Shown: positions 17,253 to 25,604, counted from the stretch's first letter. The stretch: DNA of 36,527 nucleotides from Chloroflexota bacterium (GCA_020629055.1 JAHDEB010000027.1:8876-45402); one strand, 5' to 3'. Program-made: numbers and translations. The notes: generated by a model from the letters alone, not told the origin.

Positions 17253-17552
17253 ATGATAAAAACCGAAATTCGCGCTGAAGATGTAGAAGAAAACGCCCCT
17301 GTCTCCTTTGAATTAGAGGAAGGTGGAGGCGTCATCATCACTCGGGTTGAAGGGGATTTGATCGCATTTTCGGCCAAATGTCCGCACGCAGGAGGCGATT
17401 TTCGCGAAGGAGAAATCCACCGGGGACGAGCCTTCTGTCCCGTTCATCAGTGGAAATTTGATCTAAAGAGCGGCCGATGTATTGGGGATGAAAATTACCG
17501 AATCAAAAAATACGGGGTAAACATAGTCGATGGGCTGATCGTTATTGATTAG
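17253..17552 (+). CDS. Rieske [2Fe-2S] ferredoxin-like protein
   Basis: The ATG at 17253, 13 bp after the hydrolase stop, gives 99 aa; longer frames overlap that gene. It contains CPHAGG (Cys 43, His 45) and CPVHQWKFD (Cys 62, His 65), the complete Rieske cluster ligand set, in the small NirD/ferredoxin-type fold. There is no signal peptide or membrane span, so it is a cytoplasmic electron-transfer protein or a subunit of an oxygenase or reductase. No oxygenase partner is adjacent. Pairing with an extracellular hydrolase is odd and may be chance. Confidence 0.9.
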   Translation: MIKTEIRAEDVEENAPVSFELEEGGGVIITRVEGDLIAFSAKCPHAGGDFREGEIHRGRAFCPVHQWKFDLKSGRCIGDENYRIKKYGVNIVDGLIVID

Positions 17553-17595
17553 TCCATCGACTATGGTTGACTTTAGAAGATCCCAGCCTGCAACC

Positions 17596-19236
17596 TTATC
17601 CTTCACCTACGATCTTGTAAATGTCACCACCGATTTGATCGATGACATAGATATCTCCGTTGACACCTTCGCCAAAACTGGAAATAAAGAAGCCGGGATT
17701 GGCTAACGGTGCCATATCGTAACTGCCATCCCCATTTGCAAACAGGCGCCAAATTTGGCTAGAGCAGTAGTCTGCAAAAAAGTAATTGCCGTACATGCCA
17801 ACCGCTTGCTGATTGCGCGACATGATTCCACCGGTCACTGAGCAATGACCACCATCATGGGTGTAGCTTGCAATAGCGGCTTCTTGTTGAATAGAAGAGC
17901 AGTCGTCTAGGTAGCACTCATTCCCTTCAAAAATGCGCCAGCCAAAGTTTAACCCGCCGACTCCGGCCGGATTGAAGCTAATCTCTTCGATCGCATTTTG
18001 CCCAACATCACCGATAAACATGTCTCCCGTTCGGCCGTCAAAGCTAAAGCGCCAAGGATTGCGCCAGCCATAAGACCAAATTTCGTTGCGAGCATTTGGA
18101 TCGTTCACAAATGGGTTGTCGGCCGGGATGCCATATGGTTCGCCATTATCAATATCGATGCGCAGAATTTTCCCTAGAAGTGAATCAAGATTCTGTGCAT
18201 GGTTTTCAGGGTCATTTTGTGAACCGCCATCCCCCATACCGATGTAAAGATAGCCGTCTGCGCCAAAGGCGATCATCCCCCCATTATGGTTTGCATATGG
18301 CTGCCCGATTTTTAAGATTTGTCGCTCAGAAGCTGCATCTGCCACATTAGCATCGCCAGTAACCCTGAATTCAGAAACGACCGTGCTGCCATCTGCATGG
18401 GTATAGTTCACAAAGAAGCGGCCATTTTGTTGATAGTCAGGGTGGAATGCCAGCCCGAGCAATCCTTGTTCGTTTCGGCCGGAATTTGTCCGGTCGATAA
18501 TGTTTAGGAAAGGGGTGTTGCCTGCAACGCCATCGGCCGTTAGCACTCGGATGGTTCCCTGTTGTTCTACAACAAACAGCCTGTCATCTGCTGCATGGGT
18601 GACAAATAGCGGTTTTGCAAACCCACCGGCCGTCCATTCTAAGTTGATGGCATTAATCGGTACCGCTTCCGGTTCTGGCTCAGCCGTTGGTTCACACGGC
18701 GGTGGTGGGGTAGGGATGGGAATCGGTCTATCATAGATATTGTTCGATTCATCCGCCTCCTCAATTAAGTTGTTCGGGTCTGCAACAGCAACCATCTCCG
18801 GGGAGAAGTTACTAGTCAAAACCGTTCCACTGTCTCCCGGGATGAGTTGGCCTGCAAATGTCACGACCTCCGAGTCAACTGCAATATCAAACGGGCCAAC
18901 CGGTTGGCTTCCGTTATTTGTAATTGTGACGCGGGCAACTAAATTAAATTGATCATCGAGGCAATTTTTACCGTCTTCAGCCTCAATATTTATCGAGACA
19001 ATTTCGAGGTCTGCGAGCAGGTTGGTGTTTTGATCATCGGCCGTATCCTCTACCGCTATTGTGATAGTGGGCACCGGGGTATTTGTAGCGGCAGGTGGGG
19101 GATCGGTTGGGTTATGTACGATTTCAGGGGTGATGACAGCAACTTCCCCTCCATCTACTAAGTTGGATAGCCCAGAACACCCCACTAAAAATAGACAACC
19201 AATCAACGATAAAAAGTTTGCAGATCTAGCAGCCAT
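17596..19236 (-). CDS. Sugar dehydrogenase-like (GSDH beta-propeller) lipoprotein with CARDB domain
   Basis: The product is 546 aa. The start at 19236 is supported by GGAGG about 5 bp upstream. A lipobox (LVGC, lipidated Cys 20) and a Pro/Thr linker precede a CARDB-type domain (about 73-175, ending DPNNLIEEADESNNIYDRP). After a second Pro-rich linker comes a glucose/sorbosone dehydrogenase propeller (about 195-545: LFVVEQQGTIRVL, GLLGLAFHPDY, NHNGGMIAFG, GMGDGGSQNDPENHAQ, NPWRFSFD). Such enzymes oxidise aldose sugars with PQQ on the outer face of the membrane. Whether PQQ is made is not shown here; the PqqD-like gene nearby is not a pqq operon. It is convergent with the Rieske gene (43 bp apart). 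Confidence 0.9.
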   Translation of the reverse strand: MAARSANFLSLIGCLFLVGCSGLSNLVDGGEVAVITPEIVHNPTDPPPAATNTPVPTITIAVEDTADDQNTNLLADLEIVSINIEAEDGKNCLDDQFNLVARVTITNNGSQPVGPFDIAVDSEVVTFAGQLIPGDSGTVLTSNFSPEMVAVADPNNLIEEADESNNIYDRPIPIPTPPPPCEPTAEPEPEAVPINAINLEWTAGGFAKPLFVTHAADDRLFVVEQQGTIRVLTADGVAGNTPFLNIIDRTNSGRNEQGLLGLAFHPDYQQNGRFFVNYTHADGSTVVSEFRVTGDANVADAASERQILKIGQPYANHNGGMIAFGADGYLYIGMGDGGSQNDPENHAQNLDSLLGKILRIDIDNGEPYGIPADNPFVNDPNARNEIWSYGWRNPWRFSFDGRTGDMFIGDVGQNAIEEISFNPAGVGGLNFGWRIFEGNECYLDDCSSIQQEAAIASYTHDGGHCSVTGGIMSRNQQAVGMYGNYFFADYCSSQIWRLFANGDGSYDMAPLANPGFFISSFGEGVNGDIYVIDQIGGDIYKIVGEG

Positions 19237-19254
19237 TTATACCTCCGGCTTAAA

Positions 19255-19282
19255 ATTACATTTCAATAATTATCCGTACCAA
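19255..19282 (-). promoter_or_regulatory. Putative promoter of the sugar dehydrogenase gene
   Basis: On the minus strand TTGGTA (19277-19282) and TGTAAT (19255-19260) are 16 bp apart, a short way upstream of the GGAGG and ATG at 19236. The match is fair rather than strong. Confidence 0.3.
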
Positions 19283-19394
19283 CCGCAGATCAGCCACATT
19301 CCCAACCAAACATTTATTGAAGTCACTAAACCACACTTCTCTAGAGTAAAGATTTGCACGGAAGGCTGGACACTTGTGGAAAATATTTTTGTGC

Positions 19395-19424
19395 AAAAAA
19401 AAAGCGTGACCCAAGTCACGCTTT
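19395..19424 (-). terminator. Intrinsic terminator of citrate synthase gene
   Basis: On the minus strand AAGCGTGAC-TTGG-GTCACGCTT is followed by a run of nine T. It lies about 30 bp past the citrate synthase stop (19455). Confidence 0.85.
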
Positions 19425-19454
19425 AAATTTAAATGTCTTAGACCGCTTTTGAAA

Positions 19455-20564
19455 TTAGCCGCTGGTTTTTAGCCCAGTTGGTCCAACATAGTTGGCACGC
19501 GGCCGGATCAGCCTGTTGTTTTCCATTTGCTCTAGAACATGAGACGTCCAACCTACCACGCGACTCATGGTGAAGAGGCTGGTGAATGTGTCTAGTGGAA
19601 TTCCGAGCATGTAAAGCGCTGGCGCTGAATAATAGTCAACGTTCGGGAATAGGTTGCGGTCGATGAAATAAGCATCTTTACGGGCCGCTTGTTCAACACC
19701 TAAAGCAACATCATACCAGTAACCCTGTTCATGATTGGCCGCCAATTTCTCTGCCAATGGGCGTAAGATTTTAGCACGTGGATCTTCAACTTTGTATACA
19801 CGGTGTCCAATGCCCATAACACGTTTGCCGTTGGCGCGAGCGTCATCAAACCATTCTTGAGGGCCCATTTTCTGGGCGTCGATGAATTGGGTCATTGCAG
19901 CTTGGGTTGCACCACCATGAGCCGGACCTTTTAAAGTGCCGATCGCGGTTGTGATCGCTGAATACATGTCCGATAGGGTTCCGGTGGTTACCCGGGCCGA
20001 AAAGGTTGAAGCATTAAAGCCATGGTCAGCTAGAAGAACGAGGTATTTATCGATCGCATCTACAGCTTCAGCCGAAGGTTCTTCCCCAGTGAACATGTAG
20101 AGGAAGTTTGCAGCATGATTTAAGTCATCACGCGGTGCCAAAGGCTCTAGACCCTTACGAAGCCGTTCCCACGCAGCAACGATGGTTGGAATAGAAGCGA
20201 CTAAATTTTTAGCGATTGCGAGTGAGTTTTCTAGGTTCACATCGTCTGCATCTGGATCTGTCAACGCCATGGCGCTTACGGCCGTCCGTAGAGCCGCAAC
20301 CGGATGTCCATCTTTAGGCAATGCTTTAAGCACTGTCATGACCACATCTGGAATTGTGCGAAGCGCTTTAAGCTCAGCATCAAATGCTGCTAGTTGCTCG
20401 GCGTTTGGGTATTCATTGTTCCAAAGCAGGTAAGCTACCTCTTCAAAGTCTGCATTTTCGCCTAAATCTAAAATGTTGTACCCATGATAAATTAGCTCGC
20501 CAATCTTGCCGTCGACACGGCTTTTTTGGGTATCGGCAATTGTTTCACCTTCTAAACCACTCAT
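19455..20564 (-). CDS. gltA: Citrate synthase
   Basis: The product is 369 aa, the short type I form typical of many bacteria and archaea. The catalytic residues are in place: His about 216 in GPAHGGATQAAM, His about 254 in GIGHRVYK, and Asp about 310 in NVDYYSAPALY. The substrate-binding FNASTFSARV segment is also present. It condenses acetyl-CoA with oxaloacetate in the cytoplasm; a 2-methylcitrate synthase cannot be excluded from sequence alone. GGAGA precedes the ATG at 20564 by about 9 bp. A terminator of the upstream rfbB gene lies just before it and its own terminator just after, so it is probably a single-gene unit. Confidence 0.93.
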   Translation of the reverse strand: MSGLEGETIADTQKSRVDGKIGELIYHGYNILDLGENADFEEVAYLLWNNEYPNAEQLAAFDAELKALRTIPDVVMTVLKALPKDGHPVAALRTAVSAMALTDPDADDVNLENSLAIAKNLVASIPTIVAAWERLRKGLEPLAPRDDLNHAANFLYMFTGEEPSAEAVDAIDKYLVLLADHGFNASTFSARVTTGTLSDMYSAITTAIGTLKGPAHGGATQAAMTQFIDAQKMGPQEWFDDARANGKRVMGIGHRVYKVEDPRAKILRPLAEKLAANHEQGYWYDVALGVEQAARKDAYFIDRNLFPNVDYYSAPALYMLGIPLDTFTSLFTMSRVVGWTSHVLEQMENNRLIRPRANYVGPTGLKTSG

Positions 20565-20600
20565 TGTATCTAATCTCCAATTTCGTTGTATTTCTGTACT

Positions 20601-20633
20601 AAAACAAGCGGCACATTCAAAATATGCCGCTTG
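20601..20633 (-). terminator. Intrinsic terminator downstream of rfbB
   Basis: A 9-bp stem CAAGCGGCA/TGCCGCTTG with an 11-nt loop is followed on the minus strand by TTTT. It lies between the rfbB stop (20722) and the citrate synthase start. Confidence 0.7.
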
Positions 20634-20721
20634 CTTAAATTGTCATCACACAGCGATTAGGTGAAATAGTGTGGAAAAGAAAATTTGGTTCTAATCTACG
20701 TTCGACTAATTTAACTGTGTG

Positions 20722-21741
20722 CTAATTTTTTAAACGCTCACCATATTGGCGTTCATAATAAGCATCAAACTCATCGTTCCGAACCTTGCGCCACCACCAT
20801 TCGTTGTCACGATACCATTCAACCGTTTGGCGAATCGCATCTTCGGGGTCATGGCGTGGTTTCCAACCGAGGGATTTGATCTTACTAATGTTTAAACTGT
20901 AACGTCGGTCATGACCGGCGCGGTCGGTAACATGTTGGATTAAGTCTTTTGAAACACCTAAGGTTTCAATCAAGATCTCTACCATTCGCATGTTTTCGAC
21001 TTCTACACCTGTTCCGATGTTGTAAATCTCGCCGATATTACCTTTGTGAAGAACGAAATCAATCGCTTCACAATGATCACCCACAAACTGATACTCTCTT
21101 TTTTGTTTCCCATCACCGTAAACCGGTAGTGGCTTACCATCCATTGCGTTGGTTGTGAAAAGAGGAATTACTTTTTCAGGGTACTGATATGGACCGATAT
21201 TATTTGATCCACGTGAAATCGTGGTAGGTAAACCGAACGTCGTATGGTATGCCTGAACCATTAGGTCTGCGCTGGCTTTGCTGGCAGCGTATGGACTTCT
21301 TGGCTCAAGTGCATCACCCTCTACTGAAGATTTCGGTTCTGGAATGTCGCCGTATACTTCATCGGTAGAAATTTGGTGATACCGTTCGAGTTGATATTTT
21401 TTCGCTGCTTCCAGCAAAACCCAGGTGCCATTCACGCTGGTTCTTACAAATGCATCTGGGTCCAAAATAGAGCGATCGACATGAGTTTCGGCCGCAAAGT
21501 TTACAATTGTATCAATTTGATGTTCTTCAATTGTTTCTGCTACTTGATCTGCGTCGCAAATGTCCCCTTGAACAAATACGAAATTTGGCAGATCCATAAC
21601 ATCTTTTAGATTATCTAGATTGCCAGCATATGTCAGCTTGTCGTAGATAATAAAATTGTAATCCGGATATTTTGCCATCATCAGATGAACAAAGTTTGCT
21701 CCGATAAAACCTGCTCCACCTGTAATCATCAAATTTTTCAT
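20722..21741 (-). CDS. rfbB: dTDP-glucose 4,6-dehydratase
   Basis: The product is 339 aa, the family's usual length. It is an extended SDR: GGAGFIGANF NAD-binding loop (about 8-17), YDKLTYAGNLDNL, the catalytic STDEVYGD (about 125-132) with the Thr-Asp-Glu triad of RfbB, and YxxxK (Tyr about 151, Lys about 155). NNIGPYQYPEKVIPLF is also a RfbB hallmark. It converts dTDP-glucose to dTDP-4-keto-6-deoxyglucose, the step towards dTDP-rhamnose and other deoxysugars. No rfbA, rfbC or rfbD gene is adjacent. GGAG lies 11 bp before the ATG at 21741, and a promoter within an inverted repeat lies further upstream. Confidence 0.95.
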   Translation of the reverse strand: MKNLMITGGAGFIGANFVHLMMAKYPDYNFIIYDKLTYAGNLDNLKDVMDLPNFVFVQGDICDADQVAETIEEHQIDTIVNFAAETHVDRSILDPDAFVRTSVNGTWVLLEAAKKYQLERYHQISTDEVYGDIPEPKSSVEGDALEPRSPYAASKASADLMVQAYHTTFGLPTTISRGSNNIGPYQYPEKVIPLFTTNAMDGKPLPVYGDGKQKREYQFVGDHCEAIDFVLHKGNIGEIYNIGTGVEVENMRMVEILIETLGVSKDLIQHVTDRAGHDRRYSLNISKIKSLGWKPRHDPEDAIRQTVEWYRDNEWWWRKVRNDEFDAYYERQYGERLKN

Positions 21742-22120
21742 GTTAGGAAATTCTCCAATAGCTGTATGGATTAAGAATTGAATCTTTATTATGCAAGGTA
21801 AAATATTGATTCAACCTAACGTTTTCCTGATGCTTACCAAACAATTATGGGTTGGAGGGTGGTTTTAAAACCTATTTAGACAACAAACGGTTATTAAAAT
21901 TTTAAAGTTTCTGACAGATTTAAGCCCGGTATTCTAGCTCAAATTTGTTGTTTTGGGTACATAATATGCTCTATTTCAAACAATTTCTTTGGACTAATTA
22001 CATATAGGCAATTCTACAGAAAAGGGGAGACGAACGAGCGATTTTTATCGCATTCGCCTCGATTTAAGCGGCCGAACATCAGTTGAAAGTCTTGGGAATT
22101 GCAACACTCGAGCCGCAGAC
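21742..22120. other. Intergenic region between rfbB and ppgK
   Basis: This 379-bp, A/T-rich stretch has no supported ORF. It contains the rfbB promoter and inverted repeat (21778-21814). Near its distal end is an imperfect hairpin (CGAACGAGCGAT at 22031-22042 against ATCGCATTCG at 22047-22056), followed on the minus strand by TCTCCCCTTTT. This may terminate the ppgK transcript but is weak. Confidence 0.55.
21778..21814 (-). promoter_or_regulatory. rfbB promoter flanked by inverted repeat TTGAATC/GATTCAA
   Basis: On the minus strand TTGAAT (21809-21814) and TAATAA (21786-21791) are 17 bp apart. The arms TTGAATC (21778-21784) and GATTCAA (21808-21814) form an exact 7-bp inverted repeat; one arm covers the -35 box and the other lies just past the -10. 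This is the geometry of a repressor operator. Confidence 0.4.
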
Positions 22121-22873
22121 TTATTGGACGGCCGCTGCAGCTGCACCGATAATGCCCGCCTTGTTTCGCAAAGTCGCAGGGATAACCGTCGTGTCGATGT
22201 CGATAAATTCTGAGTATTTATCAAACTTCTTGCTGATTCCACCCCCAAGAATAATCATTTGAGGATCAAATAGCCGTTTGACATGGATCAAGTATTCATT
22301 CAGGCGATTGCCCCATACCTCATAAGATAGATCCTGCTCTTCTTTTATTCGCCCAGCCATATATTGTTCAGAGAAATCAGGATGGTTTTTTAGGTAGAGT
22401 TTTCCTAGTTCTGTATTGGGGACAAGCTGCCCATTATAGATGAGACCAGATCCAACCCCCGTTCCAAGCGTTAAGACAAGAATTGTGCCTTGGATCCCCA
22501 TGCCAGCTCCAAATTTTGCTTCAGCCAACCCCGCTGCATCTGCATCGTTAACGACGGTTACCTCACAGCCTGCTGCTTCTGAAAAGGCGGCCGATGCTGA
22601 TTCTCCTTTCCAGCCTGGATGATGATGTGCGGTTGGGTCTGCCAGCACAACCCCGTCATTTAGTCGGACCGGGGCTGGAAACCCCACACCGATTTTGCCT
22701 GAATAGTTGAATGATCGTGCCATCTCTCCGATAACGGCCGAAACATCATCCATTGAAAAACCTTCCGGTGTCGGAATACGGATACGATCTGTTGCAAATT
22801 CGCCTAATGTCAAGTCTACGAGGGCGCCTTTAATGCCGCTGCCTCCGATGTCGATGCCTAAGATATGATCCAT
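22121..22873 (-). CDS. ppgK: Polyphosphate glucokinase (ROK family)
   Basis: The product is 250 aa, typical of PpgK. The N-terminal phosphate-binding loop is GIDIGGSGIKGALVDL (about 5-20). Further signatures are VNDADAAGLAEAKFG (catalytic Asp), LTLGTGVGSGLI (second phosphate loop) and ILGGGISKKFDKY near the C-terminus. The enzyme phosphorylates glucose to glucose-6-phosphate using polyphosphate (often also ATP) in the cytoplasm. The ROK zinc-motif cysteines are absent, as expected for this subgroup. GGAGAAG precedes the ATG at 22873. No pathway partner is directly adjacent, though sugar metabolism genes (rfbB, sugar dehydrogenase) are close. Confidence 0.9.
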   Translation of the reverse strand: MDHILGIDIGGSGIKGALVDLTLGEFATDRIRIPTPEGFSMDDVSAVIGEMARSFNYSGKIGVGFPAPVRLNDGVVLADPTAHHHPGWKGESASAAFSEAAGCEVTVVNDADAAGLAEAKFGAGMGIQGTILVLTLGTGVGSGLIYNGQLVPNTELGKLYLKNHPDFSEQYMAGRIKEEQDLSYEVWGNRLNEYLIHVKRLFDPQMIILGGGISKKFDKYSEFIDIDTTVIPATLRNKAGIIGAAAAAVQ

Positions 22874-23039
22874 GTTATTCTTCTCCGATTTTATTTAAGG
22901 CCAACCTTGAAAATTATTTTCTCTAATCTGTTTTAATATGATAAGAGGGTTTAAGCGGTGTAAAACCCGCTTCAAGTGTGATTGAGCCGCTTACTTTAGT
23001 TTACCCCTTCTTATAGATGTTGAGTTATAACCAACGCAT

Positions 23040-23894
23040 CTACACGGGCGTGCCTGGCGGATTTTTACACCACTGCTTTAATTTTTCAACAACTTCAGGG
23101 TTTTCCCTTATCGATTTGCGGCCGCTTAGGATCGCTGTATTGGTCATATCAAAATCAATTAACCCGATATGATCCATGCGCGGGCGAATAAGTAGGTCCG
23201 GCGGAGAGATCGCCATTCGGGCCTGCATCGAGCGTTCTGTGATAATGTCTGTGACCGCGGTAATCACCTGAAACGTTTGACGTCTCTTAGTGAAATTTAC
23301 CGCACGTCCTAACAGGCCACTGCCTGCACCCAGAGCGGGAGCGGTGCCATAGGGGGCTGAATTGCCTAGGTCAATGGCGATCACATTGGTTGCACCGCGT
23401 GCGCGGGCCACATCAAAAGGTAAGTTGTTGACCAGACCGCCGTCTACAAGGGTGAGTCCCTCTCGTTCGATGGGGGGGAACATGACAGGGAATGCCATTG
23501 AGGCCAAGACGGCCGATACAACATCCCCTTCACCTATAACAAGTTCTTGCCGAGTGACGAGATTGGTCGTCACGACTGAAAATGGCAGATCGGCATCTTT
23601 AAAGTTAGGTTGCCCCAACACCTCGGTAATCGCTTTCTCGAAACTGTATAAGCTGGAAATAGAGGGGTTGTTACCCGGCCGATTATAAAGAGAGGCTAAA
23701 TCTAGCTTTTCAAAGAAGCTGTGGATTTCTTTGGGCGGTTTTGAAAAAGCGACCATGGCTGCCACAACCGCCCCGATACTGGTGCCGGTTAATATTTGCG
23801 GTTTAACACCAAGCACTTCAAGCTCGTATAAAACACCAACGTGTGCGGCGCCTCGGGCACCACCGCCACCAAAAGCCAGACCCAGTTTAATCAA
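23040..23894 (-). CDS. Patatin-like phospholipase (RssA/NTE type)
   Basis: The start is a TTG at 23894, supported by AGGAG at 23901-23905; no in-frame ATG fits, because the patatin fold begins at once with LGLAFGGGGARG. The product is 284 aa. It shows the oxyanion loop GGGGARG (about 9-15), nucleophile GTSIG (Ser about 39) and catalytic DGG (Asp about 151), all in family positions. It is predicted to be a cytoplasmic or membrane-associated serine lipid acyl hydrolase. The stop codon of the DUF427 gene lies within its ribosome binding site region, 9 bp upstream, so the two are translationally coupled. Confidence 0.9.
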   Translation of the reverse strand: MIKLGLAFGGGGARGAAHVGVLYELEVLGVKPQILTGTSIGAVVAAMVAFSKPPKEIHSFFEKLDLASLYNRPGNNPSISSLYSFEKAITEVLGQPNFKDADLPFSVVTTNLVTRQELVIGEGDVVSAVLASMAFPVMFPPIEREGLTLVDGGLVNNLPFDVARARGATNVIAIDLGNSAPYGTAPALGAGSGLLGRAVNFTKRRQTFQVITAVTDIITERSMQARMAISPPDLLIRPRMDHIGLIDFDMTNTAILSGRKSIRENPEVVEKLKQWCKNPPGTPV

Positions 23895-23903
23895 AAGTAG
23901 CTC

Positions 23904-24191
23904 CTATGCCTCAGTAACCGAAACAAACGAGTAGAAAGCGACATAATCTTTGATGTTTTTTGCCGCATCCTTGGGGTTTGCATAATACCAAGCGGCGTTT
24001 TTCTTTTCGTTGCCACTAGCATCCTTTAGATTGAAATAATTGGCGGTCCCTTTCCAGCCACATACTGTTTGATGGCTGCTATCGGTCAGAAGCTCTTTAT
24101 TCACTGAGCTCGGCGGAAAATAATGGTTGCCTTCAACCACGATTGTCTCATTACTTTCAGCAATTACTGTCCCATTCCATACCGCTTTCAT
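23904..24191 (-). CDS. DUF427 protein
   Basis: The product is 95 aa, a complete single DUF427 domain: MKAVWNGTVIAES, YFPPSSVNKELL, CGWKGTANYFNL and AAWYYANPKDAAKNIKDYVAF are all characteristic. The family is a small beta-barrel, widespread in bacteria and fungi, without an agreed reaction. AGGAGA lies about 7 bp before the ATG at 24191. It is followed by the patatin gene with coupling. A strong dyad upstream (24235-24264) suggests regulated expression. Confidence 0.9.
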   Translation of the reverse strand: MKAVWNGTVIAESNETIVVEGNHYFPPSSVNKELLTDSSHQTVCGWKGTANYFNLKDASGNEKKNAAWYYANPKDAAKNIKDYVAFYSFVSVTEA

Positions 24192-24234
24192 AAAAATGTC
24201 TCCTGTAATCGATTTATTTGGATTCGTCTTATTC

Positions 24235-24264
24235 TGACAAGCGGTTCCATATGTCCGTTTGTCA
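24235..24264. promoter_or_regulatory. 30-bp dyad upstream of DUF427/patatin operon
   Basis: TGACAAGCGG (24235-24244) and CCGTTTGTCA (24255-24264) are inverted arms with one mismatch and a 10-bp spacer containing CATATG. On the minus strand it includes TTGACA. A second -35-like TTGTCA with ATAAAT 17 bp on faces the DUF427 gene, so the dyad overlaps the promoter. Confidence 0.45.
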
Positions 24265-24386
24265 AAAATTTAAAAAAGCTCATGTTGCGCACTTCTTTAA
24301 CAAAGACCTGTCAGGTTTTTATAAGCAACTGCTCTTAAGACTAGGGGCAAATGGAAACCTGACTGGTCTCTAGCGCATAACATCAG

Positions 24387-25604
24387 TTAATAGGTGGGCA
24401 TGTCCTCTTCTATCTCTTTTGCCCACAAGTTGATACCACCTTCAAGGTTTATCAGTTTGTTAAAGCCAAGAGGCTGTAGCCAGCGAATTACATCTGCGCT
24501 TCGGCCGCCGCTGCGACATTGAACAACCATCTCAACGTTTGGGTCAAGTTCGGCCGCTCGGTCAACAACTTGGTCTTTAGGGATTAAGAAAGAGCCATAT
24601 GCTTCTAGATTTGAGATGTCCCATTCATGAGGTTCTCTTACGTCCAATATTTTAATCGATTCACCTGCATCTAAGCGGGCTTTCAATTCCTGTACGGTTA
24701 TTCCGGGTACCGGTTCTTTCTCATTCATTTTCTCTTCTCCAGATTGATAGTTGCTATGGTCATGCGCGGGCATGCCACAGAATTGTTCATAATCGATAAG
24801 CTGGGTCACGGTTGGATTGGTTCCACAAACGGGGCAGTCGTGATTTTTTGCGACTTTGATTTCCATCGTATCCATTTCAAGCGCATCATAAATCAGCAGG
24901 CGGCCGATCATGGGTCGGCCGATCCCCAAAATTAATTTTACCGCCTCTGTAGCCTGCATCGCACCGATTGTGCCAGGCAAAATGCCCAACACACCCCCTT
25001 CAGCGCAAGACGGGACTGATCCTGGGGGAGGGGGATCTGGGAAAAGACAGCGATAGCAGGGGCCGTCAGGTGTGCCAAACACAGAGAGCTGACCTTCAAA
25101 GCGAAAGATGCTGCCATAAACGTTTGGCTTACCTGAAATGACGCACGCATCGTTAACCAAGTATCGGGTTGGGAAATTGTCTGTCCCATCAATCACACAA
25201 TCATAGGGCTCCATGATTGATAACGCATTGGCTGACGAAAATGGAACTTCGTACTTATCGATGATCAGGTTCGGATTGATGTCAAGCATACGCTCGGCCG
25301 CACTATCTATTTTGGGCCGCCCGACATCTTGAGTGCCATGGATAATTTGGCGCTGCAAATTGGTTACATCTACAACGTCATAATCGACGATTCCAATTCG
25401 CCCAATGCCTGCTGCCGCCAAATACATAAGGACGGGTGAACCTAGTCCACCTGCGCCAATACAGAGGACGGCTGCGCTTTTGAGCTTTTCTTGTCCAGCT
25501 AAGCCGACATCGGGCAAGATGATGTGACGACTGAACCGGTTAATTTCTGAATTTGATAATTTAGTCACAATTTCGAGTTTGGCAGGAAGAGATATGATTG
25601 TCAA
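24387..25604 (-). CDS. moeB: MoeB/ThiF-type adenylyltransferase fused to rhodanese domain
   Basis: The product is 405 aa. The E1-like domain (about 15-280) shows RHIILPDVG, nucleotide loop GAGGLGSP (about 50-57), DGTDNFPTRYLVND, and zinc Cys pairs CYRC (183/186) and CPVC (257/260). A linker leads to a rhodanese domain (about 300-400) with LDVREPHEW and active-site CRSGGRS (Cys about 363). This is the MOCS3/Uba4-like layout. It adenylates the C-terminus of a MoaD/ThiS-type sulfur carrier and can pass on persulfide sulfur for molybdopterin, thiamin or tRNA thiolation. The listed start is a TTG with AAGGGA upstream; a GTG at 25568 is an alternative. An internal ribosome binding site precedes Met 293. 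No moaD gene is adjacent. Confidence 0.9.
   Translation of the reverse strand: MTIISLPAKLEIVTKLSNSEINRFSRHIILPDVGLAGQEKLKSAAVLCIGAGGLGSPVLMYLAAAGIGRIGIVDYDVVDVTNLQRQIIHGTQDVGRPKIDSAAERMLDINPNLIIDKYEVPFSSANALSIMEPYDCVIDGTDNFPTRYLVNDACVISGKPNVYGSIFRFEGQLSVFGTPDGPCYRCLFPDPPPPGSVPSCAEGGVLGILPGTIGAMQATEAVKLILGIGRPMIGRLLIYDALEMDTMEIKVAKNHDCPVCGTNPTVTQLIDYEQFCGMPAHDHSNYQSGEEKMNEKEPVPGITVQELKARLDAGESIKILDVREPHEWDISNLEAYGSFLIPKDQVVDRAAELDPNVEMVVQCRSGGRSADVIRWLQPLGFNKLINLEGGINLWAKEIEEDMPTY
24726..24740 (-). promoter_or_regulatory. Internal ribosome binding site before rhodanese domain
   Basis: Within the moeB frame, GGAGAAG (24734-24740) lies 5 bp before an in-frame ATG (24726-24728, Met 293). Initiation there would yield a free 113-aa rhodanese from the same mRNA, or it marks an old gene fusion. 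Confidence 0.45.

Noticed and set aside
22953-22973. Hairpin AAGCGG/CCGCTT between ppgK and patatin genes as a terminator
   Set aside because: Short stem with no following T-run on the minus strand.
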